NCBI GenBank assembly: GCA_022609375.1
Contig: JAGKQE010000040.1
Span: forward strand, 62,001 to 126,000
DNA from: Xenosphaeropsis pyriputrescens
Lineage: Eukaryota > Ascomycota > Leotiomycetes > Phacidiales > Phacidiaceae
Length of the DNA stretch: 64,000 nt
Direction: 5' to 3'
Shown: positions 22,585-33,730 of the stretch, piece after piece
Layout: each line of letters opens with the position of its first letter
How positions within the stretch are numbered: the first letter of the stretch is position 1
Made by a program: the position numbers and the translations under genes
The notes under the pieces: model-generated
Seen by the model: the letters and a program-made list of their open reading frames with translations, nothing else
The model's database searches: none
Told to the model about the DNA's origin: nothing

Positions 22585-24030
22585 CATGCTCGGCCGCCCC
22601 ACCGTGCCCGCTTGTAAGCCTCGGATACCCACTTCCCACACTTCCAACCCATATCCGGGACATCCAGGACATGACCTTGACAACCCCTCCACTCCAGCCA
22701 CGCCTCCCGACTCTACGACCGACTCCTCTTATGTAAGTACATAAATACTTGTGCTGTACATGGTACACGTGACATGGTACACGTGATATAACAGGATTAT
22801 GCAGATGCAGAAGAGATGTGAATAACGAGAATACCTACAATCATAAAGGCACGTGACATGCTACGTACTGTACATACATATTATTGTGTATCTTCCAAAC
22901 GAAGAACACAAGAGGAAGAATAACAATGACATAGTTAGCACTTTCGCCCTTCCTACAAAACAATAACAACTCTCGGAAAAGGTAAATAAATATCTATCCA
23001 GGTGTCTTCATCCTGCAGATAAATAAGAAGAGACCAGCCAGACAAATCATTACCCAAGGACTAGCAGAAAGGAGAATGCTCCTCTCTCTCTCACAGTCTC
23101 CGCCTCTCCTCCTCTTCTTCTTCTTCTTCTTCTTCTTCTTCTCTTTCGTCACACACTACTCCGTACTCGCTCCCCTCTCCGTCTTATGTACATTGGGCCT
23201 CTCACTCGACTCCCGGACCTAATAAATCAACCTGTCTGCTTCATCAACAGTTGACTATTACACCTGTGCCTCATCCAACATAACAATGCTTCAATTGCAC
23301 CTATTATCGTGTTATCATACTGACTACCCCACGTCCAGGGGCGAAAACAAGCTGGAAATCATTCAATGTACACTGTAGATGCGTCAGACGTGCGTGCTGA
23401 GCCATTCAACATCAAGACATCAAGGGTACCATCTCACCCTCGACCAATATCTCACCAGCCTCTCAACATTGTTTCTCTTATCACGATGAAACGTCTTGCA
23501 GCTCGAAACAATATCTCCCTTGTCACGCTCTGACTCGTTGCTCCAACGTCTTTGTCATTTAACGGTGTTCCCGAGAAATTCTAATGGCTGCAGATCTGTC
23601 TTACCTGCGTAGTCATGGGCACTACCAAATATTACCGGACAACCGAACGTTTTCTCATCGCCATCTTTGAAGATATTTACATGGACAGATGGTCTGTGAA
23701 ACCAGTGAGAACAGGAGTAGTATCAAGTATACGAAACAGATAAGTAATGGGATTTCATTTACGAATCAGCACGCATGGCGTTACGGAAGTTCGGTGCCAG
23801 AATGTGGCTTCGTTGTCTTTTGCCTTGTGTCTTTTGTCTGTCTCTGAGCATCAGCCTCCTATTGTTATCCGGGGACCACAACATGAGATGTGCTCGTGGA
23901 ACAGCCCACGCTCTGAGACCTCTCAGATCCCCAAATCTCGTTTCCCAAAATCTTAAATGTATCCGATTGCCTTTCTCTTTGCGGCTTCGGAAGCGGCTTG
24001 AGATAAAGGCCGCAAGTCCCTCACATTCCG

Positions 24031-24891
24031 ATGTCTTGGACATTGACTATAGTCCCTTCAATCATGGAGACAGCCACCAAGCAAACCATTCTCAAGTCCA
24101 CCACCCAACCAATCTACATCCGTCCGGCCACCCTATCTGACCTCTGGACACTCGCACGCATCGATGCAACGGCTTTTGCGGACGACGAGTACTTCGCCTG
24201 GCTATGCCCTTACCGGGCCGCGCACCCGCGTGCCTTTCACCGCTTCATGTACCGGCTGCTACTCTGGCGGACGAATTTTCCAACGTGGCGGACATGGGTG
24301 GCCTACAGCATCTGCAGTGCCACGCCGTCGCCAGCTTGCGATGAGCTGCTGGGCTACATCATGGCACAGCGGCTGGGCCAGACAGACACAGCATATGCCT
24401 GGTATCAAGACACATGGATCAAGGCGCTGATCCGCCTGCTCTGCTTCGCAATCACGTCGCTCATCCACCTCTTCCGCGCAGACCCTTGCATGAGCCATGC
24501 CAGCTACCTCAAATCCACCCGCTACACTCCCCCCGAACTCTTCCCCGCAGACCTCGATCGCTTCCATGTCCAGCAGCTCAGCGTGTTGCCTGCGGCGCAG
24601 GGCCGCGGTGTGGGCTCGAAGTTGTTTGCGTTCCTTAAGGGCGTTGCGGAGCGGGAGGGCGCGGCAATTACGCTGGAGAGTAGTCATGTTGCATGCGAGT
24701 TCTATAGGAAGCGCGGGTGCGTGGATGTTGGGCGCGTGGTACTTGATCCCGATAGTGGGCTTTGGGCGCAGGCAATGGCTTGGTATCCGGGTGGTGAGGG
24801 GGCGGGCGAGGCGGCGAAGAAGGTTCGGTGGGTGGAGAACTTTGGGAGGGGATTTGGGGATGGTGAGGGCGAGGGCGTGGGTGCGGGGTAG
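24031..24891 (+). CDS. GNAT family N-acetyltransferase
   Basis: A single-exon frame of 286 residues. The GNAT fold is indicated by an N-terminal IYIRPATLSDLWTLARID segment and, at about residues 183-200, the acetyl-CoA-binding motif A: a QLSVLP strand followed by AQGRGVGSKL, which matches the Q/R-x-x-G-x-G/A consensus. It is followed by an EGAAITLESSHVACEFYRKRG segment of the kind that closes the fold. The long insert between the N-terminus and motif A (about 60-175), rich in Trp and Arg, is typical of fungal GNAT proteins of unknown substrate. The C-terminal tail is Gly/Glu-rich and low in complexity. The first ATG is used; a second in-frame ATG at 24064 (residue 12) is nearer the conserved region and could be the true start. 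Substrate cannot be told. Confidence 0.82.
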   Translation: MSWTLTIVPSIMETATKQTILKSTTQPIYIRPATLSDLWTLARIDATAFADDEYFAWLCPYRAAHPRAFHRFMYRLLLWRTNFPTWRTWVAYSICSATPSPACDELLGYIMAQRLGQTDTAYAWYQDTWIKALIRLLCFAITSLIHLFRADPCMSHASYLKSTRYTPPELFPADLDRFHVQQLSVLPAAQGRGVGSKLFAFLKGVAEREGAAITLESSHVACEFYRKRGCVDVGRVVLDPDSGLWAQAMAWYPGGEGAGEAAKKVRWVENFGRGFGDGEGEGVGAG

Positions 24892-25271
24892 GACATGCTA
24901 GAATATATTGTAAATGGTAGATCGTATATCATATATCCGTAATTCCAATCTCATCATTTAGTTCTCCCCTCTTGAAATCGCCTCGCATCTCACAGCTTCG
25001 CGCACTGCTCTGCTGAAGTCAGATGAGATACACGATGCATGTATCCCCATCCCACCACCCCCTTGATGCGAGGAACGGATTTCGATACGAAAAGGGGAAA
25101 TACCATGCCAGGAGAGAAAGGGGCAAGTTCGGCCTCGAGTCAGGAACTTCGGGATCCATGAACGAATCTACGCAGTACAGAACTCAAAACAGTGCATCTC
25201 ACAAGGCTACGGAGCATTGAACGGCGCTGATGCATCAATGGAAGACTCCAACTTCGTGCTTTGGTCCTTGT

Positions 25272-25341
<70 letters not shown>

Positions 25342-26281
25342 CGGGGGGCGGGGCGCGGGGGGGGGGGGNNNNNNNNNNCTTTTATTTTTTTTTTTTTTGG
25401 GTGTTTTTTAATTTTTTTAATAATAAATTTTTTTTTTTTTGTTTTTTTCCCCCCCCCCCCCCCCCCGTTGGCTACACTCGAGGATGATATAAATCAGCAG
25501 CTCTCAATCCTCAATCCCCAACTCCCCAATTCCCTATTCCCTATTCCGAATTCTTAACTCTGGAACCTCACATCCCCCCAAATCCCCAATTCTCACATAC
25601 ACTCAATTACTAACCTCGCAAACCGACGTTGAAGTCCGAGAGCGGGGAGTTGAATCGCCTATGGCGAGAGAATGGCAGAGATGGTAGTTGTGTACGCGCA
25701 TGGAGTTGGTTGTTTTGTCGTGGCTTGCTGTGGCCTTGCTATGGGTTGCTGATGCATGTTTGTATATCTATAAGCGTCAAACGATGGTGCTCTTCGGTGA
25801 TTGAGGGATTGAGGGATTGAGGCGTGATGTATTAACATTGGGGCGGAAGATTTCCGGGGGCATAGGGCTGAGGTTGGGCTGGATAGATGATGGTTAGGAG
25901 GGGGATGGTGAGAGCATAACTACGCAGGCACAGAGGCATATATGCATATACAGAAGACGAGCCATCACCTGCTGCAGCAAGTGCAGATTATTGGCTTCTC
26001 GGATATGATGTGGAGTTTGGAAGGAGGGCGCGCGTGATGCTACCGGCAGCCTCCTCCATCCATATTTCAAAACCTCATTCATCAAGCAAACGATTCGCAA
26101 GAAAATCCTGTGCCACAAGTCAAAAAGGGTTATATTCATTCCACCATCAGCACGCCATTCTAGTAGAAGCATTCCGAAACATTGCTTTTCCCCCCCATTC
26201 CCTCCTTTCCCCCCATTTCCCTGCCATTTCTTTCTCCTTTATGAGCTGCACATGTCTCAAAATCCCAAATCTACCTCCCTT
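24892..26281. other. Intergenic interval containing an assembly gap
   Basis: The interval lies between convergent GNAT and PUS7. It contains the poly-G/N/poly-T/poly-C block at 25272-25466, treated separately. The rest holds both 3' ends and short tandem phrases such as CCCCAATTC near 25520. No gene seen. Confidence 0.6.
25272..25466. other. Assembly gap (10 N) flanked by homopolymers
   Basis: A run of 70 G (25272-25341), further G-rich sequence with scattered C, ten N (25369-25378), then a T/A-rich homopolymer stretch and 18 C (25449-25466). The frames across it are poly-Gly/poly-Phe artefacts. This looks like a scaffold join between low-quality contig ends, not genuine sequence. The real distance and content between about 25271 and 25467 are unknown. 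Confidence 0.85.
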
Positions 26282-29248
26282 TTATCTACCACTGCTGAAA
26301 TCGGGCTTGTAAGTCTTGACGCCGCCCTGCTTCATCAACTCGCGCAGCGCCATGGTAGCATACTGGCTGGAGCCAAGCTGGAACTTGACAATCACAGCAA
26401 CCTTTTCGACGTCGGCGGCATCGCCGGAGAGCAGATCGGCCGACCTCTTGGTTCCCTGGGGCTCGCCGACGGCTGAAGGGGCAGACGCCGAGGCGAGCGG
26501 AGCAGAAGTGGGGATCTCGTGCGCGGGGAGCTTGACGCCGCCGTCGCTGGAATCGGACATGGACGCCGGGCTATCGGCAAGGGCGTGCGCGGCGACGATG
26601 GGCTTCTTGGGCGTCTGGGTGCCCTGCACACCTTGCATGACCTCCGTGTCGACATGGCCTGTGCGCTTGCCGTCTTCGGCGAGCTCGACGAAGGTGTCAG
26701 TGAACGTTGGCTGGGCGGTGGTGGCGGGGTCGCGGGGGGCGGCGGCGGCGGCGAGGTGGGCATCGGTGGCGGCCTTGTCTTCGGCGGCGAGCTTGGAGGG
26801 CAGGGCTTTCCAGGCATCGAGCTTTGCGGGGTCCGCGCTGCGTGGGTGCTGCTGTCTGGATCTGTTCTTGCTGAGCTTCTCGAGGTCCGTCTCGACCATC
26901 TGCTCGTTGCTAGAGGTGTAGCTGCGTACATCGAACGAGAGATCTGTACCAACCTGCGCCAGTATCTTGCGGTAGCTGCCGCTGAGACTGAAGTCTTTGG
27001 TCTTGCGGCGCATGTTGGCAGGGTCCAGCTTCCCGCCTGCTTCGCTGCTCATGAAGGTGCGGTAGAATTCGCCAATGCTGTTATCTGGGTACTCAATATC
27101 GTAGCCTGGGGTTGGCATCACGATGTCAAAGATGCTCCACTTGCCACTCTTGGCTTCCTCTTCGCTGAGAGGGCGGGCGCGCTGGTAGATGTCGTCCAGG
27201 GAGGTGGCGATGTCATCAGCAGCGGGCAGGACTACAATCTCGCCGTTCTCATCGACTTCATCCTTTGGTGCTGCTGCTGCAGCCTGGGCATTTGACTCGA
27301 CGAGAACTAAATCACCTTTGATAACTTCGGCGCCGTGCTTGGCCCAACGCTCACTGACTGCGATGTTCCAGACGAAGGATTGGTAGGCATGGACGTACAT
27401 CAGTCTGAGATTGCGACTGATGGTCAAAAGAGCACCGAGAAAATCAGTTGGATGAGCGCTCAAGTGTCTGATGATACTAGCTTCTCCAGAGAACTTGCGT
27501 GGTAATTTCTCCAAAGCACCGTGGGCCTTACCGGTGGTCTTGAAGATATGGATAGCATGAGCACGTGCCTTGTCATCTCTGGAAATCATTGGATCGCCGG
27601 TGACTTGACCATCCGGATCCATAGAAGCATTCAAGGCTGCCTCTCCGTAAGAGAGAATGGACCAAACCGCGCCCTCAAAGTCCTCCTGTAAGATCTTTTT
27701 GCCGACCTCATCGGTACCAGTGGAGAAAGTGCCAAATCTCTGCAGACCAAAGTAATTCAAGAAGCCGTGCTTTCCAAGATTCTCAACTGAGTCGCCAACT
27801 ACCTTCTTGCCAAGTTCGATTTTGTCATCAATAGGGAGTTTTTCATCGCCCTCGAAACGACAATCACGTAGAGTGATGACGAACTCGTTGCCATTCAATT
27901 CTCCAAGCTCAAGACCATGCTTTTCATACTTGAAACCACCAACCTTGGAACCCAGCAAGATTCTGTTAAGAGCCGCGATTCTATCGGCATACTGTCTGTA
28001 GACACTGACACGCTGGACAGTAACACCCCTACGATCCTTTGTTCCAGCAAAGGCAAAGCTCTTTGGGCGTGCGTTCAGCTTCTTGGCGATAAAAGACACA
28101 ACCTCCATTGTATCTTTGTTCTCTTTGTAGAGGGAGAAATGCAGGTGTTCGCCACCAAGCTCTTGCCATCCCAGCTTACCTTTGATCTGCTGATTTCTTC
28201 CATTCTGGTGCGAATTTTGCTGTTGGCCTGGCTGTCTTGTAGTCTTCAAGGCTGCTGAAATCTTGACAACGCCATCGCCATCTGCAGAGGTCTCGAATTT
28301 TGAATCAAAAATGCGACGAATATTGTGGTGCATTTGAGTACGGACTGCACGATCGGTGATAGGTGGTGAAGTCAAGGACCCAAATGAGGCTGCCTTGGCA
28401 GTAGGGCGAGTAACGATCTTCTCGTACATTTTCAACATTTCATCTCTGGTCTCTTCACCGAAAAAGGTCGCAACAAGAGCCTTGTCTGAATCACTGATCT
28501 CGGGGACCTTTGGAGCTGCTGCATCTTCAGCAGGCTTCTCCTCTGGGACGGCAACAGGAGCTGGTGTTTCATTTTTGACAGGCTCAGAAGATGCTTCGGG
28601 TACTGCAATCCCAGATCCGAGAGTTGGCTTTGACTGTTCTGGCTCGCGCCTGTTGACTTTTGGAACTGATGTGCTTTCGAGGTGAACAACTTGACCATCG
28701 GGTGTGATTTCGTTGACCAAGAAATCTGTATATCTGGTAGGTATTAGCAATGCTGTGACAATCTTATGAGCAAAGTGAGAACCAGCAGCAAAGGCATCCA
28801 CCAAACATCGTATTGATGTTTCAAGAAGTCAAGAAACTCAATGTCCATGTTGCTATCCACGTGATATTGAATTTCAACAAACAACTCGATGAATAAGCCA
28901 CCCCGATCCACCAGAGGCAATGTGAGAAACGCAGAGATAGAGCTTGGAGACCATTTCATGCTACTGCTTGAAAACTCGGTTTCAATATACGATGAGATAT
29001 ACATACCTCTGCTTCAAGATACCAGAAAAGCCGGAATTGGTAGAGCTGACAAAGTGGAGAATTCCAACCTGAGCCTCCCTTTCAAGCTGAAAGCCTGTAG
29101 AATCAGTAACGAGCTTATTCGGATCCATCATGGGGATGTTCCTCGAATGTTGTTGTGGTGCAATGGTTGTGTTGGAGTCTGTTGATGGAGAGAGGCGTTG
29201 GCGTTTGCGAGGAGACTCCAGAACATCATTTGCAGGAGCGCTAGCCAT
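26282..29248 (-). CDS. pus7: tRNA/snRNA/mRNA pseudouridine synthase Pus7 (TruD family)
   Basis: Converts uridine to pseudouridine in tRNA, U2 snRNA and some mRNAs and rRNA. Two exons, 29248-29007 and 28733-26282, give 897 residues; the phase-2 junction completes an Arg codon and rebuilds the conserved YTDFLVNEI segment. TruD-family marks follow: GWQELGGEHLHFSLYKENKDT, then FAFAGTKDRRGVTVQR with the catalytic Asp at about residue 314, NYFGLQRFGTFSTGTDEVGK, and a late SFVWNIAVSERW block. The TRUD insertion region contains low-complexity acidic and Ala-rich loops. The protein is longer than yeast Pus7 (about 676 residues), mainly through an acidic N-terminal insert and an Ala/Pro-rich stretch near the C-terminus. 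The intron is 273 nt. The N-terminus carries a basic RKRQR motif that could act in nuclear import. Confidence 0.93.
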
Positions 29249-29611
29249 TTTTGCAACTGTGTGAGTCCGACTGAATACTCAGGTTAAATATACATATAAA
29301 AAGGACGGCAAAATTATAGATGCAAATGTCACTCGGGACGGGTAACAGCAATGATACTTCAATGTTCTGAAATACTGACTTTCTTCATTTTCATGCTAGC
29401 TGGTAATTGTGTGCACGGTCCACTTCTACGTTGACCCCCAGGACCTCATTTCTTCGACCTCATCTCTCGTTTATCCATCAAGAGCCATCATCTGGAAGTT
29501 GATGGTGGTTGATAAAGAATGGACATCTCTTAAATGAGAGCCACGAGAAACCAAACAACCTCATACACAAGGGTAGCCGAGAATACTATCATAAAGTGCT
29601 CCCTCAAACGT
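29249..29611. other. Short intergenic region, PUS7 promoter and SRA gene 3' end
   Basis: Both neighbours are on the minus strand. This 363 bp must hold the PUS7 promoter and the 3' UTR of the SRA-YDG gene. I see no TATA box I would trust and no other feature. Confidence 0.5.
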
Positions 29612-30868
29612 CTACAGTCTCCGACGAAATTCATCTCGAGCAATCTTCCCTTTGATTTCTTTTGACCACTCCTCCTCAAAGGTGTTCCTTTGGATGATCC
29701 AATTGTCCCTTTCTGTTTTTGTCTGTTTATCTTGAGATTTTTGCTCGAAGTATGCTTCATTCCCATACCTGTTCCCGGTTTTCATGTCTCTTATTTTCAG
29801 AAACAGTGCCCAGTCGTCAAGTTGTGATGGCATCGGAATAGGAAGGATCTCTTCTAGAGATGTTTGGTCTTCATTCCTCTCAAAGGTCATCTTAGAGTAA
29901 TAGATGTTTCTTGCTGGATCGAGCCTATGACCCCATGATCGAAGAGTATATCTGGGTGTGATTAATCTCTGAAAGGAGCAATTCTCGAGGAGGACATCAA
30001 CGTACAAGCCATCATAGCGAATCCCAGCGGTTGGAGCATATTTACTGTGAAGTTCATGGCCTCTCAGGATTCTGATGTTACGTCCGATCTCTGTCAATAG
30101 AGGAACACCTATATCTTGAAGAGCTCCGTGGCATAAAAAGATAATCTCTCCAGGCTTCTCTCCATCGATCTCCTCACCCTGGACAAGGGGAAAAGCAGTC
30201 ACCCCATACAATCCCCTTGTAACGGTTGGAGACGAAGTGCCAACTATACCATCTCGATAGGCGCAGGCGAGGCTCAACCACCATCTAACAAAGTCCATGT
30301 TAGTAAAATACCAACAACTTCAAAGTCAAGCCTACCGTCCAGGTTGAAAATGCAATGCACCTGGTTTATCAGAACCAGGTTTTGGACAACTGACAACCCA
30401 TTCGCGTTTCTTCAACACTTCTGGCGATGAGAGCGCAACACGGCACAAAGCCCCTTCTGCAGACAGGACCCGAAGGCGGATCTCATCAATGGCAAAGTAG
30501 CTCTCACCAAATCGTGTTTGCCATTTCCGTTTCAGCATACCTGCGCGGTGGGTGAAATCCTCAATCTCAGCAGCTTCCATCTCGTTCAATACAACCAACT
30601 CATTGATGAGCTTGTCCAGACGCGCTGTCCGAACTGTGAAGAAAGATACACGGCGATTGCTGCTTTCCAAGTCTACTAATAGACTCAGGAGTTCACCTAG
30701 CTCCCCAGTGACATTGTCAAACGGAGGCTTGGTACTGTGGTCGGCACGGATCTTGTCGGTAAGCGCAGTGATATCCTCGATATCAAGCTTGTCGGTATCC
30801 TCAGATTGATCGTGAACATTCTGGATGGGCGATCTCATGTTGGTATTGGCTCGATTGTGTTTAGACAT
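29612..30868 (-). CDS. SRA-YDG domain protein (candidate modified-cytosine reader)
   Basis: Two exons, 30868-30336 and 30284-29612, joined in phase 2, give 401 residues. The first half (1-177) is helical and charged with no recognised domain. From about 178 to 320 the sequence follows the SRA (SET- and RING-associated, YDG) fold: a YRDGIVG segment, a GLYGVTAFPLV segment at the place of the GAYSIVLSG strand, a GEIIFLCHGALQD segment at the place of the FxYTGxGG loop, and the signature NIRILRGHELHSKYAP followed by GIRYDGLYVD. SRA domains in UHRF1, SUVH and bacterial McrBC-like partners flip out 5-methyl- or hydroxymethylcytosine. Fungal stand-alone SRA proteins are known but little studied. The C-terminal 70 residues are Lys/Glu-rich. 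No RING, PHD, SET or nuclease domain is visible. Reading of modified cytosine is inferred from the fold only. Confidence 0.75.
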
Positions 30869-31848
30869 GATGTCTGGTTGATATGTTCAGTAGGATGCTA
30901 TGGTTCTCTTTGTTTAATGTAACTGTGAGGCGCAAGGTAAATTGTTATAGTGATCTTTTCAGTTGAGGTCAGACAGGAAGGAGCAGGTTGGTGGTTTCTT
31001 TACGAAGAGTGACTGGTTCATCAATGAGGTGAAATAAGTCCATTTTTGATATTTCCACAACAACAAATTGAAGATTCCATTCAGTCTTATAGGTGGCTCG
31101 GTACTAAGTGAATCATGACTTTTGTCTGACACTCGTGATGCTCAGTCTGTTATACGTGCTTTCACCTTCCTACTATAAAACAAACTCTGAGATCCCGCAA
31201 GCAGACATTAAAATCTCGTTGATTATCCTACTGCCGAATTTGTGGAAGGAAGCTGCACACCAGCCTCAAGCGTAAGCATTACGTGTGACTTCTTTGAACT
31301 TCCATCGTCACCGTTTACTCATCTGTCATCATTCATTATTATCGTTCACAGTACATCAAATTCCCAAGTGATTGATGTCAAGCACAAATGTTCAAGGCTT
31401 TCTAGTAATCGGAAGCAGAGGATTAGGCATAAGTGTTTGTGAAATATGGCCGAGAGAATGGAAGGTATTCTTGGGCTTTTTGTATTCGAAATATGGTTAT
31501 AATTGCTTTAAGTTCATAATATCTCAGAGCATCCACGTGGGCATTCATCTCATATCCTATTGCCTCCAGTCAACGAAACATTCCTTACCCTAAGAATCGT
31601 TTGTCAAGTGTCAGATGTAAAATACTACAATTTATCAGGCTACTTCCAAAGTGTCTACATAAGAATCAGAACCGGAATCAATATCCAATCATTCCTTTCA
31701 GCACATTTTTGTCACTCCAAGATTTTAGACATTAGCATTCATGATTATTAAAGACAAACTATTCCAAGAAGTCGGGTATACCAAAGTAAAAAGAAAAGCG
31801 AAAATAAAACCCCGAACAAGCATCAAACTCCTCCACAACAATCCAAGC
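30869..31848. other. Intergenic region upstream of the SRA-YDG gene
   Basis: The right part is the 3' flank of the next minus-strand gene, the left part the promoter of the SRA gene. Several short open frames occur but none has recognisable features. AT-rich, no repeats of note. Confidence 0.5.
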
Positions 31849-32406
31849 CTACTGGCAGAAAGCCTTCTTCAAGAAGCCCCCCTTCTTCGCCCCCGCCTTC
31901 CCCTCCACAGTCTCCCTCTCCTCCCTTTGCACCGCCTGCTTCTTAGCAACAGCAGCGACGCGCCGAACATGCCCATCGGCATCCCTCTCCCAAACGCCCT
32001 CCCTGATCTTAGCCTGGACTTGCTGATTGGAAGCCCAGGCCTGCTTTTCAGCCGGCAATCTATCTCTGGAAGCGATGAAAGCCGCCGTCCGCTTTGCCTC
32101 GGAGTCCGTCGCGGCGACGACGCCGGCAGTCTCGGTGCTGGCCTGGGAGACGTGCTTGGGACCCCCGATTTCCTCCCCGCTGGCCAGGACAAACATGGTG
32201 TTTGGAGCATAGTATGGCTCGCTGGTTTGGCCCTCCTGTGCCTTGGAGAGGGTGGAGCTTCTCCTGCTCTTCTCGCTGTAGGGTGGAGTGAATTCCAGGG
32301 ACTTGAGAGGAGATGCCTTCGGTATCGTTGGCGGCATGGTCTCGGTTGAGTCCCCCTTCTGGCTTGGGGAAGCTTGGTTGTTGTAGGAAACGGCGCCGAA
32401 TTCCAT
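31849..32406 (-). CDS. Conserved-looking hypothetical protein, 185 residues
   Basis: A single-exon frame starting at an ATG and ending in KKGGFLKKAFCQ. I do not recognise the family. The N-terminal 50 residues are Ser/Pro/Thr-rich with a SEKSRRSSTLSK stretch that could be phosphorylated. The middle has YYAPNTMFVLASGEEIG, followed by an Ala/Arg/Glu/Lys-rich helical region (about residues 95-170) and a Lys/Gly-rich basic tail. No membrane segment or signal peptide is visible. Codon use is GC-rich at third positions like its neighbours, and the absence of stops over a compositionally balanced 185 codons supports a real gene. A C-terminal Cys lies one residue from the end, but it does not form a CaaX box. 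Confidence 0.6.
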   Translation of the reverse strand: MEFGAVSYNNQASPSQKGDSTETMPPTIPKASPLKSLEFTPPYSEKSRRSSTLSKAQEGQTSEPYYAPNTMFVLASGEEIGGPKHVSQASTETAGVVAATDSEAKRTAAFIASRDRLPAEKQAWASNQQVQAKIREGVWERDADGHVRRVAAVAKKQAVQREERETVEGKAGAKKGGFLKKAFCQ

Positions 32407-32951
32407 TTTGATGGATGGGCTGGTTTCAAAGAAAGGGAGGGGTATTTGCGCTGTGACTGTGAGTAAGTACGTTCGATACTCGAGGTAAAAGTATTAACTT
32501 ACAAGTATTTGGAAGATGGTTGTTTGGTATGAAACAAGTGTAGCTTGATATGATGACTGTTCGAGAGTACTTGGATGATGAGTGTAGAACGAGGATTGAA
32601 AGAAGTGAAAGATTGAAGATGATTTGAAAGTCTGCAGATCCAAGACAAGCGGTGAGAGTTTCGTCTTCTTATACCTGCAGCTTCGATAGATGTAAGGAAG
32701 TAACAACTAGACGATTAACGTAAATGGTAAGTACACCATATGGAATGAGCACTTCATTCACACACGATGAACTGAAAAGAGTTGAAACTATGCCAATTCC
32801 ATTAATGAGCTATCATTACCACAAAACCATGAACATCCAAAAAGAGAACCACATAAAAAAAGGAAAGTCTTGTACAATTCTAGAACGCCCTTAAGCAAAG
32901 TATCCAAGGTATCTCATCTCGCTGTCGCTACAAGCAATCAACATTATTCAA
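32407..32951. other. Intergenic region, promoter of the 185-residue gene and 3' flank of cysteine dioxygenase
   Basis: Contains the 5' flank of the minus-strand hypothetical gene (left) and the 3' flank of the cysteine dioxygenase gene (right). No RNA gene or repeat is evident. Confidence 0.5.
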
Positions 32952-33730
32952 TCATTGACCAGCCTTACAGCCAAATACTGAGTAGAAATTGCTCTGCGTG
33001 ACATGGCTACGTTTGCCAGTACGTTCATCGAAGATATTGCATCCTTCACGAGCAGCATTTGGAGGTGTATAGACTGGATTATCCGGGTTAGTATGAAGAT
33101 ATATTGTTGGGAGAAGTTTCCCGCTTACGGTGTAATGACACTGCTATATTTTCTGGGTCCGGATTGGAGATCTTGTGTAGTCCAAGTTCATCCGCCATAT
33201 AAGTAACCTCGTTTTCCTTGTATGTGGTCTCCTTAATAGGTTGTGGAGCCGTAGAGTTGTTGCGCGGGAAATCAAAACGGGTTTCCTTCAACGTCCCCTT
33301 CAAGATCTTCATGACACAATGCGCATCGGCGTGGTCATGTACCGGACTTCCCTTTCCAGGGGTCCATACCAGAACAAGCTACAGAAAATAATCAGAAAAG
33401 GCCCTGATAATCTTACAGGAGAAGAGAGCATACCAAGTTGCTCTTGCCATTGCCTTCGTCCACGAGATTCCGTGTGTATCCTCTGCTCAGATCGGCAAAT
33501 GCGTATTTCTTCCAGTCCTCTTCCCGGGACACATAGTCATTCATGAGCTGTTCCAAATGCTTTACGTCGACCTCGTCGGAGTCGAGTCCAGAGGAAGGGC
33601 CAAGAATGCGGTTCATATCGGCCACGAGCTGGTGAAAACTATCTATATCGGAAGTGCGAGCCATCTTCGATCCTGGTGAGCCTACAACGGATCCCAACTC
33701 AGGTGAGTCATGTACTAATGCTGGAGCCAT
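32952..33730 (-). CDS. cdo1: Cysteine dioxygenase
   Basis: Oxidises cysteine to cysteine sulfinate with O2 using mononuclear iron, disposing of excess cysteine in the cytosol. Three exons, 33730-33434, 33378-33129 and 33073-32952, give 222 residues, close to the usual 200-230. The cupin iron ligands are visible as His113 and His115 in PVHDHADAHC and His167 in LGLHKISNP. Cys120 and Tyr184 (SLHLYTPP) match the residues that form the thioether cofactor in animal enzymes, so both halves of that cross-link are present. The C-terminus continues EGCNIFDERTG and ends with a short SVFGCKAGQ tail. ATG 33730 is preferred to upstream in-frame starts because it directly precedes the MAPALVHDSPE-like segment. 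The gene diverges from the parvulin gene with 549 bp between starts. Confidence 0.92.

Larger units (their letters stand above)
21144..24030. other. Gene-free interval with TAG, CTC and CATGTT repeats
   Basis: The left end should be the promoter of the minus-strand sulfotransferase-like gene and the right end that of the GNAT gene. In between are a TAG trinucleotide run (21271-21312), CACTCT and TTGCTC tracts (22063-22120), CATGTT hexamers (22551-22584), CTT (23104-23142), and three CACGTGA motifs at about 22765, 22780 and 22852. A frame at 23775-24140 starts with a hydrophobic stretch, but it overlaps the GNAT gene in another frame and is not supported. Confidence 0.55.

Noticed and set aside
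23775..24140. 121-codon frame with a hydrophobic, signal-like N-terminus
   Set aside because: It overlaps the GNAT gene in another frame, has no recognisable domain after the hydrophobic part, and composition resembles a shadow frame.
25217..25557. Gly-rich and Phe-rich frames
   Set aside because: They are translations of the poly-G and poly-T runs around the assembly gap.
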